64,000 nt of DNA, from NCBI GenBank assembly GCA_964646405.1, contig CAZYDV010000003.1, positions 1-64,000 on the forward strand, in the 5' to 3' direction. The DNA is from CAKZSB01 sp964646405. Lineage in GTDB: Bacteria; Pseudomonadota; Gammaproteobacteria; Granulosicoccales; Granulosicoccaceae. Below are positions 9,808 to 17,309 of this stretch, piece by piece. A program made the translations under genes and the position numbers. How positions within the stretch are numbered: position 1 is the first letter of the stretch; each line of letters opens with the position of its first letter. The notes under the pieces were generated by a model, which was not told the DNA's origin, did no database searches, and was given only the letters and a program-made list of their open reading frames with translations.

Positions 9808-10584
9808 ATGACATCCCTGTTCTCACGCTACGCGCTGGCGATCGTCTGGCGACACTATCTCGTATGGCGTTCCATGCTTGCCTCATCACTGGCAAGCAAT
9901 GTGGTCAACCCGTCGCTATTCCTGTTTGCCTTCGGCTTTGGCCTGGGTGCCTTTATCGATACGATGAGCGGCATCGACTACCTGGCCTTTATCGTACCGG
10001 GCATGATTGCCTATGCGGCGATGTTCTCGGCAAGCTTTGAAACCACCATCGGCTCCTATTCCCGGTATGCAATGCAACGAACCTGGGATGCGATGCTGGC
10101 ATCGCCGGTCAGCCTGTTTGAGCTGCTGTGGGGCGAGGTGCTTTGGTCAGCACTCAAAGCATTGTTTGCAGCTGTATGTGTTTTGATCGTGGGCGGGCTT
10201 TGGGGCGGGGTGATTTCCCTGAGTGGTGCATTGATATGTATTCCGGTGGTATTCATCGCCTCGTTGGGTTTTGCATCCTACGGGCTATTCGCTACATCCT
10301 GTGCGCGTGGCTATGAATTTTTCAGTTACTTTTTCACATTCTGGATAACACCGATGTTTGTATTCTCGGGCGTGTTTTTCGAGATTGACCGCTTTCCCGC
10401 TGCGGTGCAGTGGCTCGCCTGGCTGCTGCCCATGACACATCTGGTTGCACTCATTCGCCCGTGGATGACGGAAATTGCTATATCACCCGTCATGGTCGTC
10501 GTTCATCTGGCCTACCTGATCGGCCTTGGCGTACTGGCATTCTGGCTTGCCTATCGCAACATACGAAAGCGCATGTTTGATTGA
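9808..10584 (+). CDS. ABC-2 type exporter, permease subunit (NodJ-like)
   Basis: 258 residues with about six hydrophobic segments and the ABC-2 core (FIVPGMIAYAAMFSASFETT; TPMFVFSGVFFEIDRFP; LPMTHLVALIRPW), a close match in layout to NodJ-type permeases. The ATG follows the ATPase stop by one base, so the two are translationally coupled. It should form the inner-membrane pore with the upstream ATPase. Confidence 0.92.
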   Translation: MTSLFSRYALAIVWRHYLVWRSMLASSLASNVVNPSLFLFAFGFGLGAFIDTMSGIDYLAFIVPGMIAYAAMFSASFETTIGSYSRYAMQRTWDAMLASPVSLFELLWGEVLWSALKALFAAVCVLIVGGLWGGVISLSGALICIPVVFIASLGFASYGLFATSCARGYEFFSYFFTFWITPMFVFSGVFFEIDRFPAAVQWLAWLLPMTHLVALIRPWMTEIAISPVMVVVHLAYLIGLGVLAFWLAYRNIRKRMFD

Positions 10585-10611
10585 ATAGTTGAACTAACAC
10601 ACCAAAAACAA

Positions 10612-10639
10612 TTGACAAGCCAATTCTACGCTCTATACT
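10612..10639 (+). promoter_or_regulatory. Strong sigma70-type promoter for a candidate non-coding RNA
   Basis: A consensus -35 box TTGACA (10612-10617) and a near-consensus -10 box TATACT (10634-10639) are separated by 16 bp and followed by a GC-rich discriminator (CCGCCCC). This layout is typical of stable-RNA promoters in gammaproteobacteria. No good reading frame follows; transcription would begin near 10646 and meet a strong terminator at 10866. Confidence 0.7.
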
Positions 10640-10645
10640 TCCGCC

Positions 10646-10895
10646 CCCTGATTAAACAACACAGCTTAACAAGCACCCACACTGTGAACGAACGACAAAC
10701 AACAACTTCTGTCATCAACACCAAGCGGCATGCTATACGCCTGCCCGCAGGTGTCGATAGCTATGCACCGGCGAGCTTCGCCTGTGTAGAGCGCATTGGT
10801 AGAATCGAAAAAACATAAATTCGTAGCACAGTGATTCGCTGGCTACGTGGCCAGCTGGAACAAAAAGCCCCGGTTGGTCTGCAACCGGGGCTTTT
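10646..10895 (+). ncRNA. Candidate structured small RNA (about 250 nt)
   Basis: It is bounded by a consensus promoter and an intrinsic terminator and contains no convincing gene. The first 90 nt are A/C-rich and probably single-stranded. Then come three hairpins: a 7-bp stem at 10737-10754 (loop CCCG), a nearly continuous 15-position stem at 10760-10792 (two mismatches, loop GCT), and a 5-bp stem at 10839-10854. I do not recognise it as 6S RNA, tmRNA or RNase P RNA. It lies between an ABC exporter and the tRNA-like/slipin/RtcB locus; whether it belongs to that locus is inference. Confidence 0.5.
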
Positions 10896-10899
10896 TTTT
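10866..10899 (+). terminator. Rho-independent terminator
   Basis: An 11-bp perfect stem (AGCCCCGGTTG / CAACCGGGGCT, loop GTCTG) is followed by eight T residues. The five A residues before the stem make it able to act on both strands. It ends the candidate small RNA and insulates the tRNA-like element from upstream transcription. Confidence 0.92.
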
Positions 10900-11035
10900 G
10901 TGTGAAGTTTTTTACACAGCCCCACAACCGAGTGCATTGGCAACACTTTTCTTAGCGGCGCAGTTTCTGAGCGACTGCCCTGTGCACACGGGTTTCCCGG
11001 CGATGTGTATACAAAGAACTGTCGAGTCAATACAC

Positions 11036-11108
11036 ACCGAGTTAGCTCAATGGTAGAGCATCAGACTATAGATCTGACGGTTACGGGTTCGACTCCTGTA
11101 CTCGCGTC
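11036..11108 (+). ncRNA. tRNA-like element with anticodon-position AUA
   Basis: A full cloverleaf can be drawn. D-arm GCTC/GAGC (11045-11059) has GG in the loop. The anticodon arm TCAGA/TCTGA (11061-11077) has loop CTATAGA. The variable region is 5 nt. The T-arm ACGGG/CCTGT (11083-11099) has the canonical loop TTCGACT. T8-A9 are also in place. However, the acceptor stem pairs in only five of seven positions (C2-C71 and A1-G72 fail), no CCA is encoded, and the anticodon would be AUA, an unmodified A34 Tyr anticodon not normally used by bacteria. I infer a tRNA mimic or tRNA-derived RNA. It lies upstream of slipin and rtcB, as tRNA-mimicking Y RNAs lie beside rtcB genes in some bacteria. A decayed tRNA is the alternative. 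Confidence 0.6.
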
Positions 11109-11446
11109 TTCCCTTACACGGAAACGCCACGCCCATGAAAAGGCTCAACTTGGTGACATCGGCTGGAAACAGCCGGATAGAGAGACTCCGGTGGCAATGC
11201 CATCTGCCTGGAAGGCTCGCCAACCAGATCAGATCGCACGGCCACAGCATTGGCAACGTCTGCGTGGTGATAAAGAGCCCTTGCCAACCATCAGTGATAA
11301 GCGGTTAAACACTGTTGGTCCGCGATGGCCCGCTTCACCACCCACTTTGCGGGTGTGGGGTCTCACTATTTTTAACGCGTACCGGATAGGCCGGCACGAG
11401 TAGTACCTGTTCCCGAACAGGCTAATATTGAGAGGAGTAAAGTAAA
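11109..11446 (+). other. Hairpin-rich leader between the tRNA-like element and slipin
   Basis: No gene is supported in these 338 bp, but pairing is dense. There is a GAAA-capped 6-bp hairpin at 11160-11175, a 7-bp pairing TTGGCAA/TTGCCAA between 11250-11256 and 11281-11287, a CG-rich stem at 11338-11360, and a 6-bp hairpin CCTGTT/AACAGG with loop CCCG at 11406-11421. The last lies just upstream of the slipin ribosome site (AGGAG, 11433-11437). The region may be the 3' part of a larger RNA that starts with the tRNA-like module, a regulatory leader, or both. Confidence 0.4.
11338..11372 (+). terminator. Possible weak intrinsic terminator before slipin
   Basis: A bulged stem formed by CCACCC and GGGTGTGG around a short loop is followed, after about 10 nt, by CTATTTTT. 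The T-run is displaced from the stem, so termination would be weak. If real, it would separate a 5' RNA of about 330 nt from the slipin-rtcB mRNA. Confidence 0.3.
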
Positions 11447-12583
11447 ATGAAAATCCGGACTGTCATCGCTCCGACCGAACGCGGACTGATGATAAGGGAC
11501 AAGGCCATTGTCGATATTCTTGCGCCGGGCGTTTATTGGCAGGCGCCGGTGCTCGGCAATCGTATTGATGTGGTATCGATTGCGATCGCCCATTGCACTG
11601 ATGCGCAGGTAATGGCCCTGGTCAAAACCAATCCGGAACTGGCGGGCCGTTACTTCATCGTGGCGGATCTGAGCGACGATGAAGTGGGCATTGTATACCA
11701 GGACAACAAGCTGGTAGATATACTGCCGCCCGGTTCAACCGCCATTTACTGGCGCGGACTGGTCAACACTCGTGTCGACGCGATTGACACCACGCGGATC
11801 CGCGAAGTGGACGGCAAGCTTGCGCGTACCATTGGGCGGTCGGGCGTGATGGCCAAACGGGCGGCAGCACTGGGTGCGGTGCTGGGTGTTGATGTACAGC
11901 CACGGCAGGTTGGATTTCTGTACGAAAACGGCGTGCGTGTGGCGATGCTAGATCCCGGTTACTACCTGTACTGGAAGTTCAATCGCAAGTTGACTGCAAA
12001 GGTGATGACCACCCAGATGGTACTCACCGAGGTTGCCGGTCAGGAAATACTGACCAGAGACCGAGTGAGCCTGCGGCTGAACCTGTCAGCTATCTACCAG
12101 GTGACCGATCCGGCCAGGGCCGAAGATGCGTTGAACGACATCGATGCCTATGTCTACCGCGAATTGCAACTGGCATTGCGACGAGCAGTCGGCAACCAGA
12201 CGCTGGATCAGCTGTTGGCAGACAAGGCTGCACTGGATACCGCCATTGCACAGGATGTGAGCGGTCGTCTGTCAGAAGCCGGGCTGGCATTGCAGAGTGC
12301 AGGGGTTAAGGACGTGATTTTGCCGGGTGATATGAAAGATATTCTGAACCAGGTAGTCGCTGCCGAGAAATCTGCACAAGCCAACAACATCAGGCGACGG
12401 GAAGAGACGGCAGCCACGCGCTCGCTGTTGAACACTGCGAAACTGATGGCCGATAACCCGGTGCTGGTGCGCCTGAAAGAGCTGGAAGCACTGGAAAGAG
12501 TGACCGGCAACATCGACAGGCTCACCGTATTCGGTGGCATGGATAGCGTGATGACGGATCTTGTGAAAATCGCAGAATCCTGA
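11447..12583 (+). CDS. Slipin/band-7 (SPFH) family protein with three N-terminal repeats
   Basis: 378 residues, ATG with AGGAG 9 nt upstream. The N-terminal half carries three copies of a short motif of type ExGLxY-xxxxVxxLxPGxYW (about residues 11-32, 79-102 and 154-177). The last leads into an SPFH/band-7 domain (to about 330) ending in a helical region. No clear membrane-spanning hairpin is seen, unlike classic stomatins. Family knowledge: slipins oligomerise on membranes, and a subset is encoded next to rtcB in RNA-repair gene clusters. The neighbouring rtcB (90 bp downstream, same strand) and the tRNA-like element upstream fit that subset. Its biochemical role in repair is unknown. Confidence 0.85.
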   Translation: MKIRTVIAPTERGLMIRDKAIVDILAPGVYWQAPVLGNRIDVVSIAIAHCTDAQVMALVKTNPELAGRYFIVADLSDDEVGIVYQDNKLVDILPPGSTAIYWRGLVNTRVDAIDTTRIREVDGKLARTIGRSGVMAKRAAALGAVLGVDVQPRQVGFLYENGVRVAMLDPGYYLYWKFNRKLTAKVMTTQMVLTEVAGQEILTRDRVSLRLNLSAIYQVTDPARAEDALNDIDAYVYRELQLALRRAVGNQTLDQLLADKAALDTAIAQDVSGRLSEAGLALQSAGVKDVILPGDMKDILNQVVAAEKSAQANNIRRREETAATRSLLNTAKLMADNPVLVRLKELEALERVTGNIDRLTVFGGMDSVMTDLVKIAES

Positions 12584-12629
12584 AGCATATTGCCACCACA
12601 AATGACAAACATCTATTGACTGAAAGTAA

Positions 12630-12649
12630 CCCCGGTCATGCGACCGGGG
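12630..12649 (+). promoter_or_regulatory. Perfect 8-bp hairpin between slipin and rtcB
   Basis: CCCCGGTC and GACCGGGG pair perfectly around loop ATGC. No T-run follows, so it is not a standard terminator. Lying 24 nt before the rtcB start, it could be an mRNA-stability element, an RNase processing site, or an element recognised by the repair system itself. Confidence 0.5.
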
Positions 12650-12673
12650 CAATGAAGTCACAGGACGATAGCT

Positions 12674-13870
12674 ATGCCTATTCAGAATATTATTACCAAG
12701 GGCAAAGTCCCGGTAAACATATACACCGACGATATCGATCACAGTGCCTACGATCAGTTGTCGAAAATGGCACAGCTGCCATTCATTCACAGCCATATCG
12801 CCGCCATGCCCGACGTACACCGCGGAATCGGAGCAACGGTAGGATCAGTTATCCCTACACGCGGCGCGATCATTCCCGCTGCTGTGGGCGTCGATATTGG
12901 TTGCGGCATGAACGCGGTGCGGTTATCGATCACAGCCGATCAATTGCCCGACAACCTGAAACCCGTTCGCCACGCGATCGAGGATGCCGTGCCCGTGGGA
13001 TTTGCAATGCACAAAACGATTAAGGCGCGGCGCTCCACATTAAACGTACTGGATGGCGGACTGGAGGCGATCCTGGCCAGCCATCCGAGTATCGGCAAGA
13101 TGGTGAAACAGTTGTCGCGTACCTGGTCGCAGCAGGTGGGAACACTGGGCGGAGGCAATCACTTTATCGAGTTGTGCCTCGATGAAAACGACGACGTGTG
13201 GATCATGCTGCATTCAGGCAGTCGCGGAATCGGCAATGTGATCGGGCGCTACTTCATTCAGCTCGCGCGCAAAGATATGCAACGCCTGCAACGCAATCTG
13301 CCCGATCGCGATCTCGCCTACTTCGACGAGGGCACTGAAAATTTCGACGATTACGTTTTTGCTGTGCACTGGGCTCAGGACTACGCGATGTGGAATCGCC
13401 GTGAAATGATGCGTCTGATAGTCGATGCACTGAAAGGCGTACTGCCGGACTTCACCGTGACCAAAGAGGCGATCAACTGCCACCACAATTACGTGGCAGT
13501 GGAAAATCACTTTGGCGCGGATGTCTACCTGACCCGCAAGGGCGCGATCAGTGCTCGCGAAGGCGAGCTTGGCATCATTCCGGGCAGCATGGGTGCGAAG
13601 TCCTACATCGTAAAGGGCCTGGGGGATGCGAAATCCTTTTGCTCCTGCTCGCACGGCGCTGGTCGCACAATGAGCCGCACCGCTGCAAAAAAGGCCTTTG
13701 ATACACACGACCTGAAAGCTCAGACCGATGGGGTGGAATGTCGCAAGGACGCCGGCGTCATCGACGAGATTCCCGGCGCCTACAAAGACATCGATACCGT
13801 GATGGAGAACCAGCGCGACCTGGTAGACATCGTCCACACCCTCAAGCAGCTGGTCTGCGTGAAGGGCTGA
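12674..13870 (+). CDS. rtcB: RtcB RNA-splicing/repair ligase
   Basis: 398 residues. RtcB joins RNA 2',3'-cyclic phosphate or 3'-phosphate ends to 5'-OH ends using GTP and Mn. The catalytic set is complete: D74 and C77 in GVDIGCGMN, N162/H163 in GGGNHFIE, H180 in MLHSGSRG, H270/H271 in NCHHNY, and the guanylylated H327 in SHGAGR. Length matches the E. coli-type bacterial RtcB (about 400). The start ATG has GGAC-type spacing. It lies 90 bp after slipin on the same strand, probably in one operon. No rtcA, rtcR or rsr is seen in the window. Confidence 0.96.
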   Translation: MPIQNIITKGKVPVNIYTDDIDHSAYDQLSKMAQLPFIHSHIAAMPDVHRGIGATVGSVIPTRGAIIPAAVGVDIGCGMNAVRLSITADQLPDNLKPVRHAIEDAVPVGFAMHKTIKARRSTLNVLDGGLEAILASHPSIGKMVKQLSRTWSQQVGTLGGGNHFIELCLDENDDVWIMLHSGSRGIGNVIGRYFIQLARKDMQRLQRNLPDRDLAYFDEGTENFDDYVFAVHWAQDYAMWNRREMMRLIVDALKGVLPDFTVTKEAINCHHNYVAVENHFGADVYLTRKGAISAREGELGIIPGSMGAKSYIVKGLGDAKSFCSCSHGAGRTMSRTAAKKAFDTHDLKAQTDGVECRKDAGVIDEIPGAYKDIDTVMENQRDLVDIVHTLKQLVCVKG

Positions 13871-14240
13871 ATCGTTGCCACATCAGTATCGCAGGCTCGC
13901 GCCGCCGCCAACCGGGCTGTGGCACGCGTTTGCGATGGCTCTGGGTCCGCCGACGATTCGATTCCCCTCCCCGGCCCAACCCCGCAGACACCAATCGATC
14001 CGGACACCCTGACTACCGACAGGTAAAACGATCGGTTGCATCCGCATTTGTATCAGCACTACGCGAGTGTCTGCCTACCACGGTGTGGCCAATACCTTGA
14101 CCAACCTGCACCCGTTCGACTATGGTACCGCCACGAAAGCGCAGGTGATTTTCTCAACGCTCAATACAGCGCGGCTGCTAGTCAATCCGCAAACAGCAAC
14201 AGGATCCCGCATGCGCTAACCGGGCTGAGGCAATGATGGG
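13871..14240 (+). other. Gene-free stretch with possible decayed coding sequence
   Basis: One plus-strand frame holds a secreted-protein-like stretch (DGSGSADDSIPLPGPTPQ, about 13934-14020) that ends at TAA. Another fragment (VSAYHGVANTLTNLHPFDYG, about 14065-14125) is open to a stop at 14217. Neither has a credible start, and I do not recognise a family. They look like remnants of one decayed exported-protein gene, but this is weak. Confidence 0.3.
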
Positions 14241-14465
14241 TCAGTCAGCCAGACCGGAATAGGTTCTGCCTTTGTCGTCCAGCGTGGATAGCTCTGGATA
14301 TAACTCTCGGCAATCAGTAAATACCGCGAGGACATCGTATTTCTTCCGGATCTCGGCGATGTGCTTTTCTGCATAGGTTTCGCATACTTTCGCATCCGGA
14401 TAGGGGCCATATTCGAAAGCAGTAGCACCGTTAAACAGCTGGACGATCAGCACCAGGTTATACAT
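14241..14465 (-). CDS. Small hypothetical protein (74 aa)
   Basis: From the ATG at 14465 (AGAGAGG about 8 nt upstream), it begins MYNLVLIVQLFNGATAFEYG and continues with VCETYAEKHIAEIRKKYDVLAVFTDCREL. Two Cys and a compact alpha/beta pattern are visible. The family is not recognised. An in-frame ATG at 14570 would add a basic, unlikely extension. Cytosolic location is expected. Confidence 0.5.
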   Translation of the reverse strand: MYNLVLIVQLFNGATAFEYGPYPDAKVCETYAEKHIAEIRKKYDVLAVFTDCRELYPELSTLDDKGRTYSGLAD

Positions 14466-14702
14466 GGGGAAAGACCTCTCTACACACGGCTGGGAAACCT
14501 TAGCAACAATCGTTGCAGACAACACAGTGCTGCTTTTGCACACCGGCGATGCAAAAACAATACCCGGCACCTATACCAGCGTCTATGACCCGGTTAGACA
14601 ACTACAAATGGGGGATAACTCGGCAGACTGCTATTGCGCCCGGTTCTCTATTTGGGATATAGCACATGGTTACTTTTTTAAACTACCGCTAGAACGTGAA
14701 TC

Positions 14703-15629
14703 ATGACTGACGAATTCCTGGACAGAGTCAAACAGCTATTTGAGCAACAACAATATGCCGAGGCTATCCGCGAATGGGGCACCGATACGTCCAACAGCCA
14801 CGAATTTAAACACAACGCCTACGCCGACTATATCTATCGGGCCAATGACGTCATCGTTACCACCTATCCGAAAAGCGGCACAACCTGGATGAAACAAATC
14901 GCCGTACAAATCGGCTATCTTGGCGAAGGGGAATACAACCATATCGACGACGTCGTACCCTGGCCGGATAAACTAGTTCCACAAGAGGGCCCTGAGTTAA
15001 ACGATATCAGTGGCCTGACTGATTCCCCAACTGGCATCCACGTAATCAAAAGCCATCTCGAGGCTGACTACGTACCCTTCGAATCTGGTGCAAAGTGCAT
15101 CTGCGTGATCAGAGACCCAAAGGATACGTTGGTATCAGTGGTGCATTTTGAAAACGGATTCAACCGGCTGCTATTCGATCACACGATTCCGGTGAAAGAA
15201 TGGGTGGCAGCATTTCAGACCGAACAGTTTATCTATCAACCCTGGGCCATGCTGACAGACAGTTGGTGGAAACTCCGGGATCGCGACAACGTACTGGTCA
15301 TGTTCTACGAAGACATGAAAAGAGATCCTCAAAACGCTGTCACGCAAGTTGCTGAATTTCTCGGCGTCGAACTCACAACAGAGCAATTTGGCAAGGTGTT
15401 GGAAAAAAGCAGTTTCAGCTACATGAAAGCGAATGACAGCAAATTTGCCCCACCCGCCTGGGATGCCGGCCACGTTCCAATGGTACGCAGCGGTCAGAGT
15501 GGTAATTCGAAGGAACTACTCTCAACACAGGATCAAAGCCAGATCGACGACTTCTGTATACGGGAGCTCGAAAAGCTGGGCTCAGATTTTCCCTATCAGG
15601 CGTTGTACGCATTAAATACAGCAGGCTAG
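14703..15629 (+). CDS. PAPS-dependent sulfotransferase
   Basis: 308 residues of the cytosolic sulfotransferase (Sulfotransfer_1) family, which moves sulfate from PAPS to a hydroxyl or amine. The 5'-phosphosulfate loop TTYPKSGTTW (53-62, K57) and the 3'-phosphate motif CVIRDPKDTLVS are intact. The C-terminal PAPS loop is RSGQSGNSKELL, a variant of RxGxxGxWK with Ser in place of Trp. The acceptor is unknown. It is followed 7 bp later by a small DUF3253 gene, likely the same transcript. Confidence 0.92.
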   Translation: MTDEFLDRVKQLFEQQQYAEAIREWGTDTSNSHEFKHNAYADYIYRANDVIVTTYPKSGTTWMKQIAVQIGYLGEGEYNHIDDVVPWPDKLVPQEGPELNDISGLTDSPTGIHVIKSHLEADYVPFESGAKCICVIRDPKDTLVSVVHFENGFNRLLFDHTIPVKEWVAAFQTEQFIYQPWAMLTDSWWKLRDRDNVLVMFYEDMKRDPQNAVTQVAEFLGVELTTEQFGKVLEKSSFSYMKANDSKFAPPAWDAGHVPMVRSGQSGNSKELLSTQDQSQIDDFCIRELEKLGSDFPYQALYALNTAG

Positions 15630-15636
15630 GTTCCAC

Positions 15637-15891
15637 ATGCACGACGAATCGGTGATAGCGCAGAAGATGCTTTCATTGCTGAAACAACGGGGTGCTGAGA
15701 AATCGATCTGTCCAAGCGAAATTGCCAGAGCACTAGCCGACGATTCGAACTGGCGCTCATTGATGGTGCCCGTCAGAGCGGTTGCTCGCAAGTTAGCGCG
15801 GCAGGGTAATGTGGTTATCACACAGCGTGGTAAGCCTGTCGAACCCGACAACTTTAAAGGACCGGTTCGCATAAGCCTGCGTCAACCGTAA
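15637..15891 (+). CDS. DUF3253 family protein (84 aa)
   Basis: The whole protein matches the compact winged-helix-like DUF3253 pattern: a first helix with LLKQRG, then ICPSEIARALADDSNWRSLMVPVRAVARKLARQGNVVITQRGKPVEPDNFKGPVRI. Function of the family is not established; the fold suggests nucleic-acid or protein binding. The length is normal for the family. It probably shares a transcript with the sulfotransferase. Confidence 0.85.
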   Translation: MHDESVIAQKMLSLLKQRGAEKSICPSEIARALADDSNWRSLMVPVRAVARKLARQGNVVITQRGKPVEPDNFKGPVRISLRQP

Positions 15892-15910
15892 CCACCTTGC
15901 CCATCCAACA

Positions 15911-16035
15911 GCGAACATCCAGATACCGTGTACCGGAACCAGTCCGGTATGACGTAAGCACGTTATGATGGCAACGCGACATGGACGCGCAAGCGGCGCC
16001 CACAACAAGGTAACCCGACGCGTGTGCGAGGCGAA
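15911..16035. repeat. Intergenic repeat, copy 1 (about 125 bp)
   Basis: It aligns almost end to end with the sequence at 16126-16251. The block AGCGGCGCCCACAACAAGG and its flanks are identical over about 35 bp, with scattered substitutions elsewhere. Copies are in direct orientation, with about 90 bp between them. No coding role is seen; this looks like a dispersed small genomic repeat. Confidence 0.8.
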
Positions 16036-16125
16036 TTCCCGGCCATCAAGTCAATGGAATCTGAATCCTGATCTGCGTTGACAGAACTCGCTGAAACCAC
16101 TGTGCCCCCGTTTGCGAACATCTAT

Positions 16126-16251
16126 GCGAACATCTGGATACCCGCGTACCGGAGCCAGTCCAGCATGACGCAAGCACGGTATGACGGCAAGGCGATGTGG
16201 ACGCGCAAGCGGCGCCCACAACAAGGTAACCCGACGCGTGAGCGAGGCGAA
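16126..16251. repeat. Intergenic repeat, copy 2 (about 126 bp)
   Basis: Second direct copy of the repeat at 15911-16035. It ends 20 bp before the stop codon of the convergent DM13 lipoprotein gene. On the minus strand the copies would translate to RHAGLAPVRG-like peptides, as dispersed repeats often do, but neither copy is inside a supported gene. Confidence 0.8.
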
Positions 16252-16270
16252 CAACCATTCCGCCAGATCC

Positions 16271-17251
16271 CTAAAATCTGGCGTCACCAAAGTTGGCAGA
16301 GAAAATATCGCACCAGACACTAACACCATCGAAGTCATCCAGCGTCAGATCATCGGGCAGCGTCACACGAATCGTCTCGTTATCATACACCCGGCCATTG
16401 AGCTGCGGTCCGATCAGCCGCCCACCGGCACTGCTTCGGTAGTTTCCACCGACACCAGTATAGAAAAACACGGATGGGCCGCCGCCATCGTAGCCGAAGT
16501 TACTGATCTCAAGCGTTCGATTGTCCAGCACCGTCAGCGTGCCGTTGATGTCATGGGCGAAATTGCTGAATTCGGCTGACACGCCAACCAGAGGATGATC
16601 GGCTGCATTGTCGGTATTGTCCACGGCAGGTGGCTGAGTATTATCGACTGTGGGGCGCTGCTGTATCCCCTCACCGAACAGTGTCTCCTGAAAGTGATCC
16701 AGCGCGGTTTCGCCGTCGATCAGGCTGGTGCTGACAGAGCCACTGTTGGCGACCAGATTGATCACCGACTGATCAAAATTTGCCGAGGCAAAGTCCACGT
16801 TCAGACCAAACGCATTTGACGTAGCCTCGTTCGAGATCTCGATGCCATTGACAGGATCGCCATCCACATCCAATGTCTGCAACAATCGCGTCAGGTTGAT
16901 TACCCGTGCATCGGCGATGTCGTCGGTGGAGAATACGTCCAACGGCGTCACGAGCGCTTGCGCAGCGATGGGTGGCAATGAGATATCGCCAATAGAAAAC
17001 GTAATGCTCTCACCTGCACTGTAGCTGAAGCCACCGCTTTCGTCTGTCACTCCCCAGGCCGTATTAGTTCTAAACGACAGGCCAGAGACCGCAGAGTCGA
17101 CAAACCGACCATTCAACATTCCCTCAGCTTCCGGGCTTTCCTGGTCTCTGGTTTCGTCCTCAGCACCGGCGCCGGAACCTCCGCCGCCACCGCCACAGCC
17201 CGCCAGGGCGAGCGCAATTGTCAGGCTCAGTGATAATTTCACGATTCGCAT
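16271..17251 (-). CDS. Lipoprotein with C-terminal DM13 domain
   Basis: 326 residues from the ATG at 17251. The signal ends at lipobox LAGC followed by a Gly run. An N-terminal domain (GRFVDSAVSGLSFRT...GGFSYSAGESITFSIGDI...VTPLDVFS...INLTRLLQTLDVDGDP) is a widespread module of exported proteins with unknown role. The last 110 residues form a DM13 domain (GRLIGPQLNG...TIRVTLPDDLTLDDFDGVSVWCDIFSANFGDARF) with its conserved Cys in VWC. DM13 is thought to be a redox or electron-transfer module because of its pairing with DOMON domains in animals. It probably acts in the periplasm or outer membrane. Confidence 0.8.
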   Translation of the reverse strand: MRIVKLSLSLTIALALAGCGGGGGGSGAGAEDETRDQESPEAEGMLNGRFVDSAVSGLSFRTNTAWGVTDESGGFSYSAGESITFSIGDISLPPIAAQALVTPLDVFSTDDIADARVINLTRLLQTLDVDGDPVNGIEISNEATSNAFGLNVDFASANFDQSVINLVANSGSVSTSLIDGETALDHFQETLFGEGIQQRPTVDNTQPPAVDNTDNAADHPLVGVSAEFSNFAHDINGTLTVLDNRTLEISNFGYDGGGPSVFFYTGVGGNYRSSAGGRLIGPQLNGRVYDNETIRVTLPDDLTLDDFDGVSVWCDIFSANFGDARF

Positions 17252-17309
17252 GTGTTGCACACCTTAATTGAGTTTTTTCTATGAAGAAGCAGGGAAATAG
17301 TTACAGAAA

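Noticed and set aside
10612..10818. 68-residue open frame over the small-RNA region
   Set aside because: It begins at the -35 box of the promoter, has no ribosome site and its peptide has no family. The RNA structure and terminator explain the region better.
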